A program made the position numbers and the translations under genes. Shown in pieces: positions 7,863 through 15,698 of a DNA stretch of 64,000 bases. The notes under the pieces were generated by a model that was not told where the DNA came from, made no database searches, and was given only the letters and a program-made list of their open reading frames with translations. The stretch is from Gracilinema caldarium DSM 7334 (GTDB lineage: Bacteria; Spirochaetota; Spirochaetia; Treponematales; Breznakiellaceae), in assembly GCF_000219725.1 (NCBI RefSeq), contig NC_015732.1, forward strand, positions 372,001 to 436,000, written 5' to 3'. Each line of letters opens with the position of its first letter. Position 1 is the stretch's first letter.

Positions 7863-9041
7863 ATGGATTATTTTGATGTGGTGGTCATTGGCGGAGGCGG
7901 AACTGGGGCTGCGACAGCCTATGACCTTTCTCTCCGGGGGCTTTCGGTTATTCTTTTTGAACGGGGAGAACTGACCTCTGGAACAACGGGTCGGCATCAT
8001 GGTCAGCTCCATAGTGGTGCCCGGTATGCCCTAGGGGATGCCCATATTGCTCAGGAATGTATGGCGGAGACACGGATTTTGCGGCGAATCGCCGGTGATG
8101 CCATCGAATATAATCAGGGTCTTTTCGTAGCACTTGATGATGAAGGAGCAGCCCTGACTCCAGATTTTATTGCTGCCTGTCGTGAAGCAGATATTCCGGC
8201 TATGGAAATTCCCATACGGCGGGCTCTAGATATGGAACCACGCATTAACCCAAAAATAAAACGGGCTGTTCTCGTTCCAGATGGGACTATTGATGCCTAC
8301 CGCCTCGCGATGCGGTTCTTTGCATCCGCTGTAGCCCGTGGCGCATCCATACGTAATTATACTGAAGTCTTGGGTATTGAAGGTTCTCAGGGTGAAGTTC
8401 AGGGAGTTCGGGTCCGCCAGATAAGGACCGGAAAAGAGTCTCGTATTGCCTGTCGTGCTATTGTTAATGCCGCAGGTCCCTGGGCAGACAGGGTTGCTGC
8501 TTTAGCTCATCAGGATGTGCCGGTGACCCCAGCTGCTGGAACCATGGTGGCTGTCGAGGGGCGTCTTGCCAATATGGTTGTATCTCGACTTCGCCGCCCT
8601 GGTGATGGAGATATCATTGTACCCCAGAGAAGGCTGAGCATCATTGGTTCAACCCAGCGTAAGGTTGATGACCCTGACGGACTCCGTCCCTTACCGGAAG
8701 AAATTTCCTTTCTATTGTCTAGTGCGGATCAGCTGATCCCGGACTTCTCTCAACAACCGCTTCGCTCGGCTTGGACCGCAGCCCGCCCGCTGGCAGGCCG
8801 CAGCAGCGATACAGGACCTGATGCTGGACGTGATATAAGCCGCGATATTGTAGTTATTGATCATGGAACATCAGGAACTTTGAAGGGGCTATTTACTGTC
8901 TTGGGTGGTAAAGCGACCACCCTACGAATTATGGGAGAATTGGTATCCGATCAGGTCGCCCTGTATCTCGGTAATGATGAACCCTGTAGAACTTCTCTTT
9001 TTGAGCTGTACCCCTACGATTATTTCTGGAGACTGGCATGA
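7863..9041 (+). CDS. GlpA-type FAD-dependent dehydrogenase
   Basis: A 392-residue flavoprotein of the DAO/GlpA family. The N-terminal dinucleotide-binding motif VVVIGGGGTGAATAYDL (Gly10-Gly15) is followed by SGTTGRHHGQLHSGARYA, typical of anaerobic glycerol-3-phosphate dehydrogenase subunit A. NAAGPWADRVA and the late GGKATTLRIMGE are also typical. It lacks the C-terminal BFD-like [2Fe-2S] domain of E. coli GlpA, matching the shorter form. The stop codon overlaps the ATG of the SdhB-like iron-sulfur gene by 4 nt, so the two likely form one membrane-linked or soluble oxidoreductase. Glycerol-3-phosphate is the most likely substrate, but another 2-hydroxyacid cannot be excluded. Confidence 0.8.
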   Translation: MDYFDVVVIGGGGTGAATAYDLSLRGLSVILFERGELTSGTTGRHHGQLHSGARYALGDAHIAQECMAETRILRRIAGDAIEYNQGLFVALDDEGAALTPDFIAACREADIPAMEIPIRRALDMEPRINPKIKRAVLVPDGTIDAYRLAMRFFASAVARGASIRNYTEVLGIEGSQGEVQGVRVRQIRTGKESRIACRAIVNAAGPWADRVAALAHQDVPVTPAAGTMVAVEGRLANMVVSRLRRPGDGDIIVPQRRLSIIGSTQRKVDDPDGLRPLPEEISFLLSSADQLIPDFSQQPLRSAWTAARPLAGRSSDTGPDAGRDISRDIVVIDHGTSGTLKGLFTVLGGKATTLRIMGELVSDQVALYLGNDEPCRTSLFELYPYDYFWRLA

Positions 9042-9778
9042 AACAGAGTTTGCGAATTAAAAGGGGAACGGACGACGATGCCCTATACTATGTTTACGAA
9101 GTAGACCTCCCTTCGGGCTCTTCGGTGCTCGATGCCCTTGAGTATATCCGTACCGGTTCGGTACCGGATCTTATGTATCGCCATTCCTGCCATCATGGGT
9201 CGTGTGGAACCTGTGCGGTTCGCATAAACGGCAAAGAAGTATTAGCCTGTCTTACAAGACTTGAGGCCTACACAGGGACGATTCCCACCATTGAACCGCT
9301 GGCCGCTTTTAAGCATGACAGGGACCTGGTAATAGACCCGGGGTCACTATTCCGTCGACTCCCCAAGGATGCGGCAAAGCTCCGAAGAAGCGAGTGGTCG
9401 GGCGGAGAGATTATTCGGGATCCTGCTGATAAGAGGCAACAGTCCCATCCAAGCGGTATTGAACATTTTGTCCGATTTGAGGACTGTATTGAATGCGGAG
9501 CCTGTATATCTGCCTGTCCGGTGACAAGACAAGCATGGGCAGAAGATTCCCTTGTAGCCATACCCTTTTTAGGGCCTGCTGTCCTTGTAGCTCTACATCG
9601 GGAAAGCATTAATAACCCTGAACGTAGGGATGAAATGCTGGAGTTGGCAAAATTACCTAATGGGGTCTCAGCTTGTGAAAAGCATTTTGACTGTTCTCGG
9701 GTATGTCCCCGAATGGTAGCTCCCGGTAAACACATTGAACAGCTTCGGAAAGAGCTATCCGATAGATCGAAAGACTGA
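9038..9778 (+). CDS. SdhB/FrdB-type iron-sulfur protein coupled to the GlpA-like flavoprotein
   Basis: A 246-residue electron-transfer protein with the domain order of succinate dehydrogenase/fumarate reductase subunit B. A [2Fe-2S] ferredoxin-like domain is near residues 50-72 (CHHGSCGTCAV plus a later Cys in VLACLTR). A [4Fe-4S] motif is near 150 (CIECGACISACP). A second cluster motif lies near 215-228 (CEKHFDCSRVCP). There is no SdhA- or SdhC-like gene beside it. Instead it overlaps the GlpA-like gene by 4 nt, suggesting that it passes electrons from that flavoprotein to a quinone or another carrier. Confidence 0.85.
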   Translation: MKQSLRIKRGTDDDALYYVYEVDLPSGSSVLDALEYIRTGSVPDLMYRHSCHHGSCGTCAVRINGKEVLACLTRLEAYTGTIPTIEPLAAFKHDRDLVIDPGSLFRRLPKDAAKLRRSEWSGGEIIRDPADKRQQSHPSGIEHFVRFEDCIECGACISACPVTRQAWAEDSLVAIPFLGPAVLVALHRESINNPERRDEMLELAKLPNGVSACEKHFDCSRVCPRMVAPGKHIEQLRKELSDRSKD

Positions 9779-9797
9779 AGGGTCAAAGGCTATCTAT

Positions 9798-12287
9798 TTA
9801 TGTTTTTGGTGTAGAAAGGACTGCATCTACCAGCTTTTGTAAATCGGGATTAAGCTCTTTCGATTTTTTGGGAGCTTCCTGATAGACCGTGTTGGCAATA
9901 TACAAAAGTCCGTTTGAATCTTCTACGATAACGTTTCCCTCGTTATTCTCTGGTTCATCTAGATTGATGAGCTCCTCTACCTCCTGGGCTTCTTCCTCAA
10001 CTGTATTGTCAGCTTCTTCAAGCAGTGGCGGTTCATTCTTTACACCGTTGCTGAAGGGCTTAAACATAATGATCTGGGTGGGACTTGGCCTCATGCTCTC
10101 AAGTTCTTGTACTACGTCTTGATTACTCCCTTGGTCAGATTCATGTTCTTCCCATTCAGAAATGGATTCTAGTTCAGTTATTCCTTCTGAAGCATCCTGA
10201 TCCGTTGATTCAGTCTCTTGTGCCATAATAGGTTGTTTTAGTTGTGCAAGCATTGTATCGAAGGGTGAAACAATTTCAAAACTTATTTCAGGATGTTCTG
10301 TATCAGTTAATTCGGTCGTTTCCGGGAAAGGGGAGAATTCGATTTTTCGGGCAATCTCATCGATGAGTGTTTCCATATCAACGGATTTTTTATCTGGTGT
10401 TTCTTTTGCTTCTGTAGTATAGTCTTGTTGCTCTAATGCAGAGGTTTCTTCCAGTTCAGATACAGTATCTATCTCTTCGCCCGCTTCAGAAATCGGCTCG
10501 AGCTCTTCTAGTTCCTTTGCCTTTTTTTGTTCCAATATGGCCATCACCGATGCTTCATCCGTATCCACCAGTTCAAGGCCGCTGGTCTCAATAATAGTAG
10601 GAATATCATCTTCCCCAAATACGATACGAATATTTGATTTTTGCTGATATTGCTGTATATCATTAAGTTCAGGGATCTCTGCAGCTAGTTTCATCTCAGC
10701 CTCGGCGGCCTCTTCGGCAGCTTCCACCTCTTCGACCGCCTCAGCTTCCTCGACCTCTTCGGCAGCTTCCACCTCTTCGACCGCCTCAGCTTCCTCGACT
10801 TCTTCGGCTGCTTCCACCTCTTCGACCGCCTCAGCTTCCTCGACCTCTTCGGCAGCTTCCACCTCTTCCACCTCTTCGGCCAACTCCTCTGATGGCACCA
10901 CCTCTATGGCTTCTGCCTCGGCGACTTCAACCTTTGATGCGGGCTTTTCGGGTTTCGATACAGCCTTCATTATTGACCTTGTGTCGCCAACCGGGGTTTG
11001 CATCCCTGTATTCGGCAGAGAACTTACCGTAGAAAGTATCCGGTTCAACAACTCCTGCAGTTTACCCTCATCGAGGGTGGTGGTAACCTGAGGTCCAGTT
11101 TTACCCCCCAAAATGGTTATGATTTCATCCCAGGATTTATCAATCAGGTTATCAATATCCTGTTCAAGCTTCTTTTTCGGTTTTTGGGATAAACCCCGTT
11201 TGAGCTCCCTGCGAACCGCTTCCCGCCGCTGTTCCATTTCTCTCGCCCAGCGACTCCAATCAATCGCCTCTTTTTTGTCATAATATTCTTCGAGTAATGA
11301 AAGCTGGAGCCGTTTCAGACGTTCCCGAATAATGGTGGTTGTATCCTGTTCGAGATTAAAGAGGAGGAACACCAATAAAAAGGAAGTAAGGAAAAAGCTG
11401 GCCAGTAAAATGAGCTTCATAGCAAAGGGGAACATAAAAAGCCGATCATCCAGAAGCCGCCCTACGAACAGAGACGATTCGGTTTTTACTGAAAGCAAGG
11501 CAAAACGACTTCCATTATCGCTCGTGAGTGTGACAGGCCCTAAAAGCCCATTTTTCCAGCTTGCACCAATAGTTGCGATGAGTACTGTTTTTCCGCTCCG
11601 AGGGAGCCCTGTAACAAAACCCAGGGGGTCCGAAACCAGGGAAACCTCTTCGCCAATCCGGATCCGGCCCTCCCGGATCATCCGTTCCGTAACTGACCGG
11701 ATGGAAAGGCTAAAGACTGCAGTCCCCCGGTACACAGAAAAGGAATCATAAAAGGGAAAACAGAATAAAAGCCGTTCCTGGTTGGCATCTCCGATAATCC
11801 GGGGCTTTCCCTTATCAGGTATATTGATGAGATTAAAGGGGGGATCCTGGAGCTGTTCCCCGTAGTTTTTGTAGGCAAGGCTCGTAGCATCCTGTCGTAA
11901 AATATCGTCCCGCAAGGTTGAGTAATGGATCCGCTTGCCCCCCCCATCGATAAATCGTATCCATTGGAGTCCGTTGGTAGCTTCTAAAAGGAGCCCCGCG
12001 GCTTTACTCCGTTCAAAGATGTCTTCTGCCGACTGATTCGGAAGGAAACTCCGTTGTACTGCTGGTACTTTAAGCAGGTCTGAGAATCGGTTTTGAACTT
12101 CATTAATATAGGTATCTACCAGGGTCGCATCGATGTATAGTTCCGAAAGAGCCTGTCTAGTAATAGATGGATTATAAAATCGTGCCTCAATCAGGTTAAA
12201 AAGCCCCGTAAAGGCAATGACCGAAAAGGCCGCAAAGAGGAGGACGGAAATGAGTAGACTGACGGATACCTTTTGCGAAACCGTCAT
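9798..12287 (-). CDS. Large membrane protein with extracytoplasmic sensor-like domain and acidic repeat region
   Basis: An 829-residue protein. One membrane helix lies near residues 8-32 and a second near 286-311, enclosing about 250 extracytoplasmic residues with a Cache-like look (IRFIDGGGKRIHYSTL, SVYRGTAVFSLSIRSVTERM). After the second helix comes a basic coiled coil (to about 380). The remaining C-terminal half is low-complexity and very acidic, with a 15-residue repeat (EEVEAAEEVEEAEAV) present about three times near residues 470-530. No kinase, methyl-accepting or cyclase domain follows, so the output is unknown. AGGAG lies 8 nt upstream of the ATG. It is divergent from hflX and convergent with the iron-sulfur gene. 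Confidence 0.7.
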   Translation of the reverse strand: MTVSQKVSVSLLISVLLFAAFSVIAFTGLFNLIEARFYNPSITRQALSELYIDATLVDTYINEVQNRFSDLLKVPAVQRSFLPNQSAEDIFERSKAAGLLLEATNGLQWIRFIDGGGKRIHYSTLRDDILRQDATSLAYKNYGEQLQDPPFNLINIPDKGKPRIIGDANQERLLFCFPFYDSFSVYRGTAVFSLSIRSVTERMIREGRIRIGEEVSLVSDPLGFVTGLPRSGKTVLIATIGASWKNGLLGPVTLTSDNGSRFALLSVKTESSLFVGRLLDDRLFMFPFAMKLILLASFFLTSFLLVFLLFNLEQDTTTIIRERLKRLQLSLLEEYYDKKEAIDWSRWAREMEQRREAVRRELKRGLSQKPKKKLEQDIDNLIDKSWDEIITILGGKTGPQVTTTLDEGKLQELLNRILSTVSSLPNTGMQTPVGDTRSIMKAVSKPEKPASKVEVAEAEAIEVVPSEELAEEVEEVEAAEEVEEAEAVEEVEAAEEVEEAEAVEEVEAAEEVEEAEAVEEVEAAEEAAEAEMKLAAEIPELNDIQQYQQKSNIRIVFGEDDIPTIIETSGLELVDTDEASVMAILEQKKAKELEELEPISEAGEEIDTVSELEETSALEQQDYTTEAKETPDKKSVDMETLIDEIARKIEFSPFPETTELTDTEHPEISFEIVSPFDTMLAQLKQPIMAQETESTDQDASEGITELESISEWEEHESDQGSNQDVVQELESMRPSPTQIIMFKPFSNGVKNEPPLLEEADNTVEEEAQEVEELINLDEPENNEGNVIVEDSNGLLYIANTVYQEAPKKSKELNPDLQKLVDAVLSTPKT
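10700..10870 (-). repeat. 45-bp coding minisatellite
   Basis: The DNA encoding EEVEAAEEVEEAEAV is repeated about three times in tandem, with flanking partial copies and only a few single-base differences between copies (for example gacctcttcggcag versus gacttcttcggctg). It sits inside the 829-residue membrane protein gene and is likely to vary in copy number. Confidence 0.8.
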
Positions 12288-12381
12288 TAGTTAAGCTCCT
12301 GCATAGTAATACTTTTTGTTTATCGGCGAAAGTACAACTTCAATATAGAGTTTATTACAAGTCTCTGCAATAAAGCATACC

Positions 12382-12411
12382 TTGACGCACCTCAAGTCCC
12401 CTGCGCATACT
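12382..12411 (+). promoter_or_regulatory. Putative hflX promoter close to the start codon
   Basis: -35 TTGACG (12382-12387), an 18-nt spacer, -10 CATACT (12406-12411), then 9 nt to the ATG at 12421. The -35 coincides with the alternative in-frame TTG start, which argues for the ATG as the true start. Confidence 0.45.
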
Positions 12412-12420
12412 GGACCTCTC

Positions 12421-13692
12421 ATGCAGGAACTAATATCGATAGAACCGGAGCCACAAAAGGCTTATTTAATAGGAATTCGAGACGGATCGATGGATGATGC
12501 GGAGGCCCAGTCCCTGGCACGGGAGCTGGCAGGGCTTGCGGAAACCCTGGGTGTGTGCATCCTGGACCAAAGCATCGTAAAAATTCGGGAAAAGCACCCC
12601 AAATATGGCATGGGCCTTGGTAAGGCTGAGGAAATCGCCGAACGGGCCCGGGAATTGGGGGTGGACTGCCTCATTTTTGACCAGGACATCACCCCATCGC
12701 AACAGCGAAACTGGGAAGAACTCACCGGTATCAGTGCCATTGACCGGCAGGAACTGATCATCCAGATCTTTGCGAGTCGGGCTCGCACCCGCGAGGCGGA
12801 ACTCCAGATCGAGCTGGCCCAGCTCAAGCACTCCCTCCCCCGGCTCACCCATAAATACATAGACCTCTCCCGCCAGCGGGGCGGCCGTTATGGTACCAAA
12901 GGGGCCGGTGAAACCAAACTCGAACTGGACCGCCGCAGTATCCTCAGACGCATTCATCAACTCGAAGCAGAAATTAAGGAAGTCCGCCAGCACCGCAGTA
13001 CCCAGCGGAAAAAGCGGGAAAAGATCCCCATCCCGACCTGTGCACTGGTCGGATACACCAATGCGGGTAAGTCATCCCTGCTGAACGCCATGACCAACGC
13101 CGAGGTTCTCGCTGAGGATAAACTCTTTGCCACCCTGGATCCCACAACCCGGCGCCTGGAAATCGGCCGGGGCCAGCCGGTCCTTCTCACCGATACGGTC
13201 GGTTTTATCCGGCGCCTCCCCCACGATCTTGTCGATGCCTTCCATGCCACCCTGGAAGAAGCCGCCCTGGCGGATATACTCCTCATCGTCCTGGATGCAG
13301 CGGATCCCGATGTGGACCGCCACTATGATACCACCCTCGGCGTTCTTAAAGAACTGGGGGCAGAACAGACCCCTAAAATCATTATATTAAATAAGATTGA
13401 TAAGGTGAGCTCCCCTGAGCGGCTCCAGGAGCTGGAAAAGCAGTACAGCGACAGCGTGAGCATCTCCGCCCTGAACCGGACCGGCCTCGATACCCTCGCC
13501 CGGCGCATCGACCTCCTCATCTCAGGCGCATCCTGCCGCTTCCGTTTCCCCGTAAACCGCCATGACCTGGTCGCCCAACTGCACCGTTCCGGTACGGTCC
13601 TGGCTGAGCACTATGAGGAAACCTATATCGAAGTAGAAGCCCGTCTCGGCCAGCGTATGCTCGGCACCCTCCAGGAATGGCGTATAGATTGA
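12421..13692 (+). CDS. hflX: GTPase HflX
   Basis: A 423-residue ribosome-associated GTPase; in this family it splits stalled ribosomes under stress. The N-terminal HflX domain (residues 1-180) has the glycine-rich GGRYGTKGAGETKLE motif. The G domain follows with G1 GYTNAGKSSLLN, G3 DTVGFI and G4 NKID. A C-terminal tail (VEARLGQRMLGTLQ) completes the fold. The ATG at 12421 has no Shine-Dalgarno but lies just after a consensus-like promoter. The gene is clearly richer in G+C than the neighbours on either side. Two overlapping hairpins follow the stop codon. Confidence 0.93.
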   Translation: MQELISIEPEPQKAYLIGIRDGSMDDAEAQSLARELAGLAETLGVCILDQSIVKIREKHPKYGMGLGKAEEIAERARELGVDCLIFDQDITPSQQRNWEELTGISAIDRQELIIQIFASRARTREAELQIELAQLKHSLPRLTHKYIDLSRQRGGRYGTKGAGETKLELDRRSILRRIHQLEAEIKEVRQHRSTQRKKREKIPIPTCALVGYTNAGKSSLLNAMTNAEVLAEDKLFATLDPTTRRLEIGRGQPVLLTDTVGFIRRLPHDLVDAFHATLEEAALADILLIVLDAADPDVDRHYDTTLGVLKELGAEQTPKIIILNKIDKVSSPERLQELEKQYSDSVSISALNRTGLDTLARRIDLLISGASCRFRFPVNRHDLVAQLHRSGTVLAEHYEETYIEVEARLGQRMLGTLQEWRID

Positions 13693-13700
13693 TGCAATAA

Positions 13701-13778
13701 TCCGGATAGTTTCACCGGCGGTGTAGAAATTATCCGGAGAATTTCACCGGAAACGTAGAAATTCTCTGGATATTTTTT
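13701..13778 (+). terminator. Two overlapping tandem hairpins after hflX
   Basis: Hairpin 1 spans 13701-13738 (TCCGGATA-g-TTTC pairing with GAAA-t-TATCCGGA). Hairpin 2 spans 13733-13770 (TCCGGAGAATTTC pairing with GAAATTCTCTGGA) and is followed by a T run. They share TCCGGA (13733-13738), so only one can form at a time. The sequence is also a direct repeat of a 32-bp unit with about 25 identical positions. Confidence 0.65.
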
Positions 13779-13787
13779 GCAGATTTT

Positions 13788-14723
13788 TTACCGCATAAGG
13801 AGCCGCGGGTTTACCGTAACGCCATATTTATAGACTGAAAAGTGCAGGTGGCTTCCGGTGCTGAGGCCCGTACTGCCCACATCGCCGATCCGGTCCCCGG
13901 TTTTTACCGCGGTGCCCGGCTTAACCCGTATCACGTCCAGGTGGGCATAGAGGGTCTTGTAGCCCCCATGGTGGGCAATAATGATATAGTTCCCCGAATT
14001 GGTATCATACCCCGTATCCACCACCCGGCCGTACATAGCCGCCTTTACAGGAGTCCCCTGAGGAGCGGCTATATCGAGCCCTGAATGGAACTGCCGGGCC
14101 CCGGTAAAGGGGCTGATCCGATACCCGTAGCCGGAACTTATATAGCCTCGAACAGGCCAGCTAAAGAGGTCTCCGTTTATTTCCTGCACATCAATCTGGC
14201 TCATACGGGCTCCGGGAAGGAAGAGTTTGTTGCCTGTAAGTATGGTATCGTCCGCCAAACCATTGATAGTTTTGACAATTTCTGAATCTACAGAGTATTT
14301 TTCTGATACTGCAGCCAGGCTGTCTCCCGATTTTACGGTATAGAGAATCCCGTCCTGGTTAGGAATGGAGAGCTTTTGTCCAATCTGAATGAGCCGGGAG
14401 TTTTTTATGTTATTTACTGAAAGAAGGGTATCCTGGTTTAAGCCGAATTTTTTAGCAATATCACCGATGGTGTCACCCTTTTCTACTACATATTCGCTGT
14501 AGGAAAGAACCATGGTCCGGTTAAGCTCCATTGATTGAAGGGCTCCCTCAGGGGCTCGCTCCACACTGCCGCTCCCGTAGGATCCCAGATCGGGGCTTTG
14601 TTCGATTCCCCGTTCAGCTTTTATATCACCCTCGGGCGGAAAACTCAGCTGGTATATTGGAAGTAAGATACTGACAACAAATGCAAGAACTAAGGCTGCC
14701 TTACCAATTGGGGAACCGGACAC
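13788..14723 (-). CDS. LysM-domain M23 metallopeptidase (peptidoglycan endopeptidase)
   Basis: A protein of about 311 residues. An N-terminal membrane segment (AALVLAFVVSILLPIYQL) anchors or exports it. Two LysM domains follow (EYVVEKGDTIGDIAKKFGLN and YTVKSGDSLAAVSEKYSVD), which bind peptidoglycan. The C-terminal M23 domain has the zinc-ligand motifs FHSGLDIA and SHLHFSVY with an intervening YAHLD. It probably cuts peptide cross-links in the periplasm. I prefer the GTG at 14723 because GAGGGG lies 7 nt upstream; ATG at 14738 is possible but has no ribosome site. Promoter: TTGCCA-17-TATAAT at 14759-14787. Confidence 0.88.
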   Translation of the reverse strand: MSGSPIGKAALVLAFVVSILLPIYQLSFPPEGDIKAERGIEQSPDLGSYGSGSVERAPEGALQSMELNRTMVLSYSEYVVEKGDTIGDIAKKFGLNQDTLLSVNNIKNSRLIQIGQKLSIPNQDGILYTVKSGDSLAAVSEKYSVDSEIVKTINGLADDTILTGNKLFLPGARMSQIDVQEINGDLFSWPVRGYISSGYGYRISPFTGARQFHSGLDIAAPQGTPVKAAMYGRVVDTGYDTNSGNYIIIAHHGGYKTLYAHLDVIRVKPGTAVKTGDRIGDVGSTGLSTGSHLHFSVYKYGVTVNPRLLMR

Positions 14724-14758
14724 AACAACACCCCTCATCCATGAATTAAAATCATCTC

Positions 14759-14787
14759 ATTATATATCGGCTTTTTCAGGATGGCAA
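14759..14787 (-). promoter_or_regulatory. Promoter of the LysM/M23 peptidase gene
   Basis: On the minus strand, -35 TTGCCA (14782-14787), a 17-nt spacer and a perfect -10 TATAAT (14759-14764). The leader to the GTG start at 14723 would be about 29 nt and contains the Shine-Dalgarno. Confidence 0.6.
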
Positions 14788-14840
14788 TAAAGAACTATAG
14801 TTGCAATAGGATGATCTATTATATGCGTTCACCAATTTTC

Positions 14841-14873
14841 TTGACATTTTTAATATTTACACATAATATGTGT
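14841..14873 (+). promoter_or_regulatory. vapBC promoter with operator palindrome over the -10
   Basis: -35 TTGACA (14841-14846), a 17-nt spacer and -10 TAATAT (14864-14869). A perfect 15-bp inverted repeat, ACACATA-A-TATGTGT (14859-14873), covers the -10, as expected for an autoregulated antitoxin operator. Confidence 0.75.
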
Positions 14874-14890
14874 GCAAGGAGGATGTGTGT

Positions 14891-15115
14891 ATGAAAAACA
14901 TAACCCTTTCTATTGATGAATCTGTATTACAAGCAGGCAGAGCTTATGCTCGAGCTCATAATATGTCTTTTAATGTACTTGTGAGAAGGTTAATAGAACA
15001 AACTGTTTTGCCTCAAAAGGATACATGGCTTCATGATACATTTTCTTTAATGGATGCCATTAATGTATCATCGAATGGTAAAAAATGGACAAGGGATGAA
15101 CTCTATCGTGTCTAA
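14891..15115 (+). CDS. Antitoxin, ribbon-helix-helix (VapB-like)
   Basis: A 74-residue protein starting MKNITLSIDESVLQAGRAYA, a typical ribbon-helix-helix DNA-binding N-terminus. The C-terminal half would bind and block the PIN toxin. AGGAGG lies about 8 nt upstream of the ATG at 14891; an earlier in-frame ATG at 14870 overlaps the operator and is less likely. It overlaps the toxin gene by 20 nt. The operon is AT-rich relative to its neighbours, consistent with horizontal acquisition. Confidence 0.8.
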   Translation: MKNITLSIDESVLQAGRAYARAHNMSFNVLVRRLIEQTVLPQKDTWLHDTFSLMDAINVSSNGKKWTRDELYRV

Positions 15116-15527
15116 AATATTCATCGATACTAACATTTTGGTATATACACTTGATAAAAACGATAAAATCAAAAATGAAAGAGCTCGAGCTATTGTACAA
15201 AAAATAATTGATGCACATTATCCGGTAATCTCGACGCAAGTAATAAATGAGTTTTTTATTGTTGCTACGAAAAAATTAAATGCAGAGCCAATTGTTGTAA
15301 AAAATATTATCCATAATTTTAAAAATATGGAAATTGTACATACCGACTTGCAGTTAATTGAGGAAGCGATTGATATCAGTATTATTACTCAATTATCATT
15401 TTGGGATTCACTAATTATAGCAGCAGCTGAAAAGGCGCATTGTGAGTTCATTTTTTCAGAAGATTTAAATGCTGGTCAGAATTACCGGGGCGTCTTATTA
15501 CTCAATCCATTTGAAAAAGAATTCTAA
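15096..15527 (+). CDS. PIN-domain ribonuclease toxin (VapC-like)
   Basis: A 143-residue PIN-domain protein. The conserved acidic residues expected for a metal-dependent RNase are visible: Asp in KIFIDTNILVY, Glu in QVINEFF, Asp in FWDSLIIAAA and Asp in FSEDLN. Toxins of this type cut tRNA or rRNA and are neutralised by the upstream antitoxin. The likely start is ATG 15096, overlapping the antitoxin gene; GTG 15108 is an alternative. The window gives no evidence on its RNA target. Confidence 0.82.
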   Translation: MNSIVSKIFIDTNILVYTLDKNDKIKNERARAIVQKIIDAHYPVISTQVINEFFIVATKKLNAEPIVVKNIIHNFKNMEIVHTDLQLIEEAIDISIITQLSFWDSLIIAAAEKAHCEFIFSEDLNAGQNYRGVLLLNPFEKEF

Positions 15528-15616
15528 ATCATTATAAGCGATTGTTTTCAGCCTTTTTTTTGATCCTCCTATAGAGATGTTTATTTCGATTCTGTTTAAT
15601 TTTTTAAAAATTTTGC

Positions 15617-15675
15617 TTTACAAAACCGGTGTAGTGGTTTTAGAATAGACCCTAAACCGGTTCAGTTAAACCGAT
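15617..15675 (+). promoter_or_regulatory. Promoter region with repeated AAACCGGT sites upstream of the CBM48-barrel gene
   Basis: A -35-like TTTACA (15617-15622), an 18-nt spacer and -10-like TAGAAT (15641-15646). AAACCGGT occurs at 15623-15630 and 15654-15661, with a variant AAACCGAT at 15668-15675. The first copy lies in the promoter spacer and the others downstream of the -10, so they are candidate binding sites of a regulator. Confidence 0.45.
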
Positions 15676-15698
15676 TTAAATCAAATGGAGGAATTATG

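Noticed and set aside
10700-10870. CRISPR array
   Set aside because: The repeats are directly adjacent, in frame and encode an acidic peptide; there are no unique spacers and no cas genes.
14841-15527. Mobile element carrying vapBC
   Set aside because: The pair is AT-rich, but no transposase, integrase or flanking direct or inverted repeats were seen.
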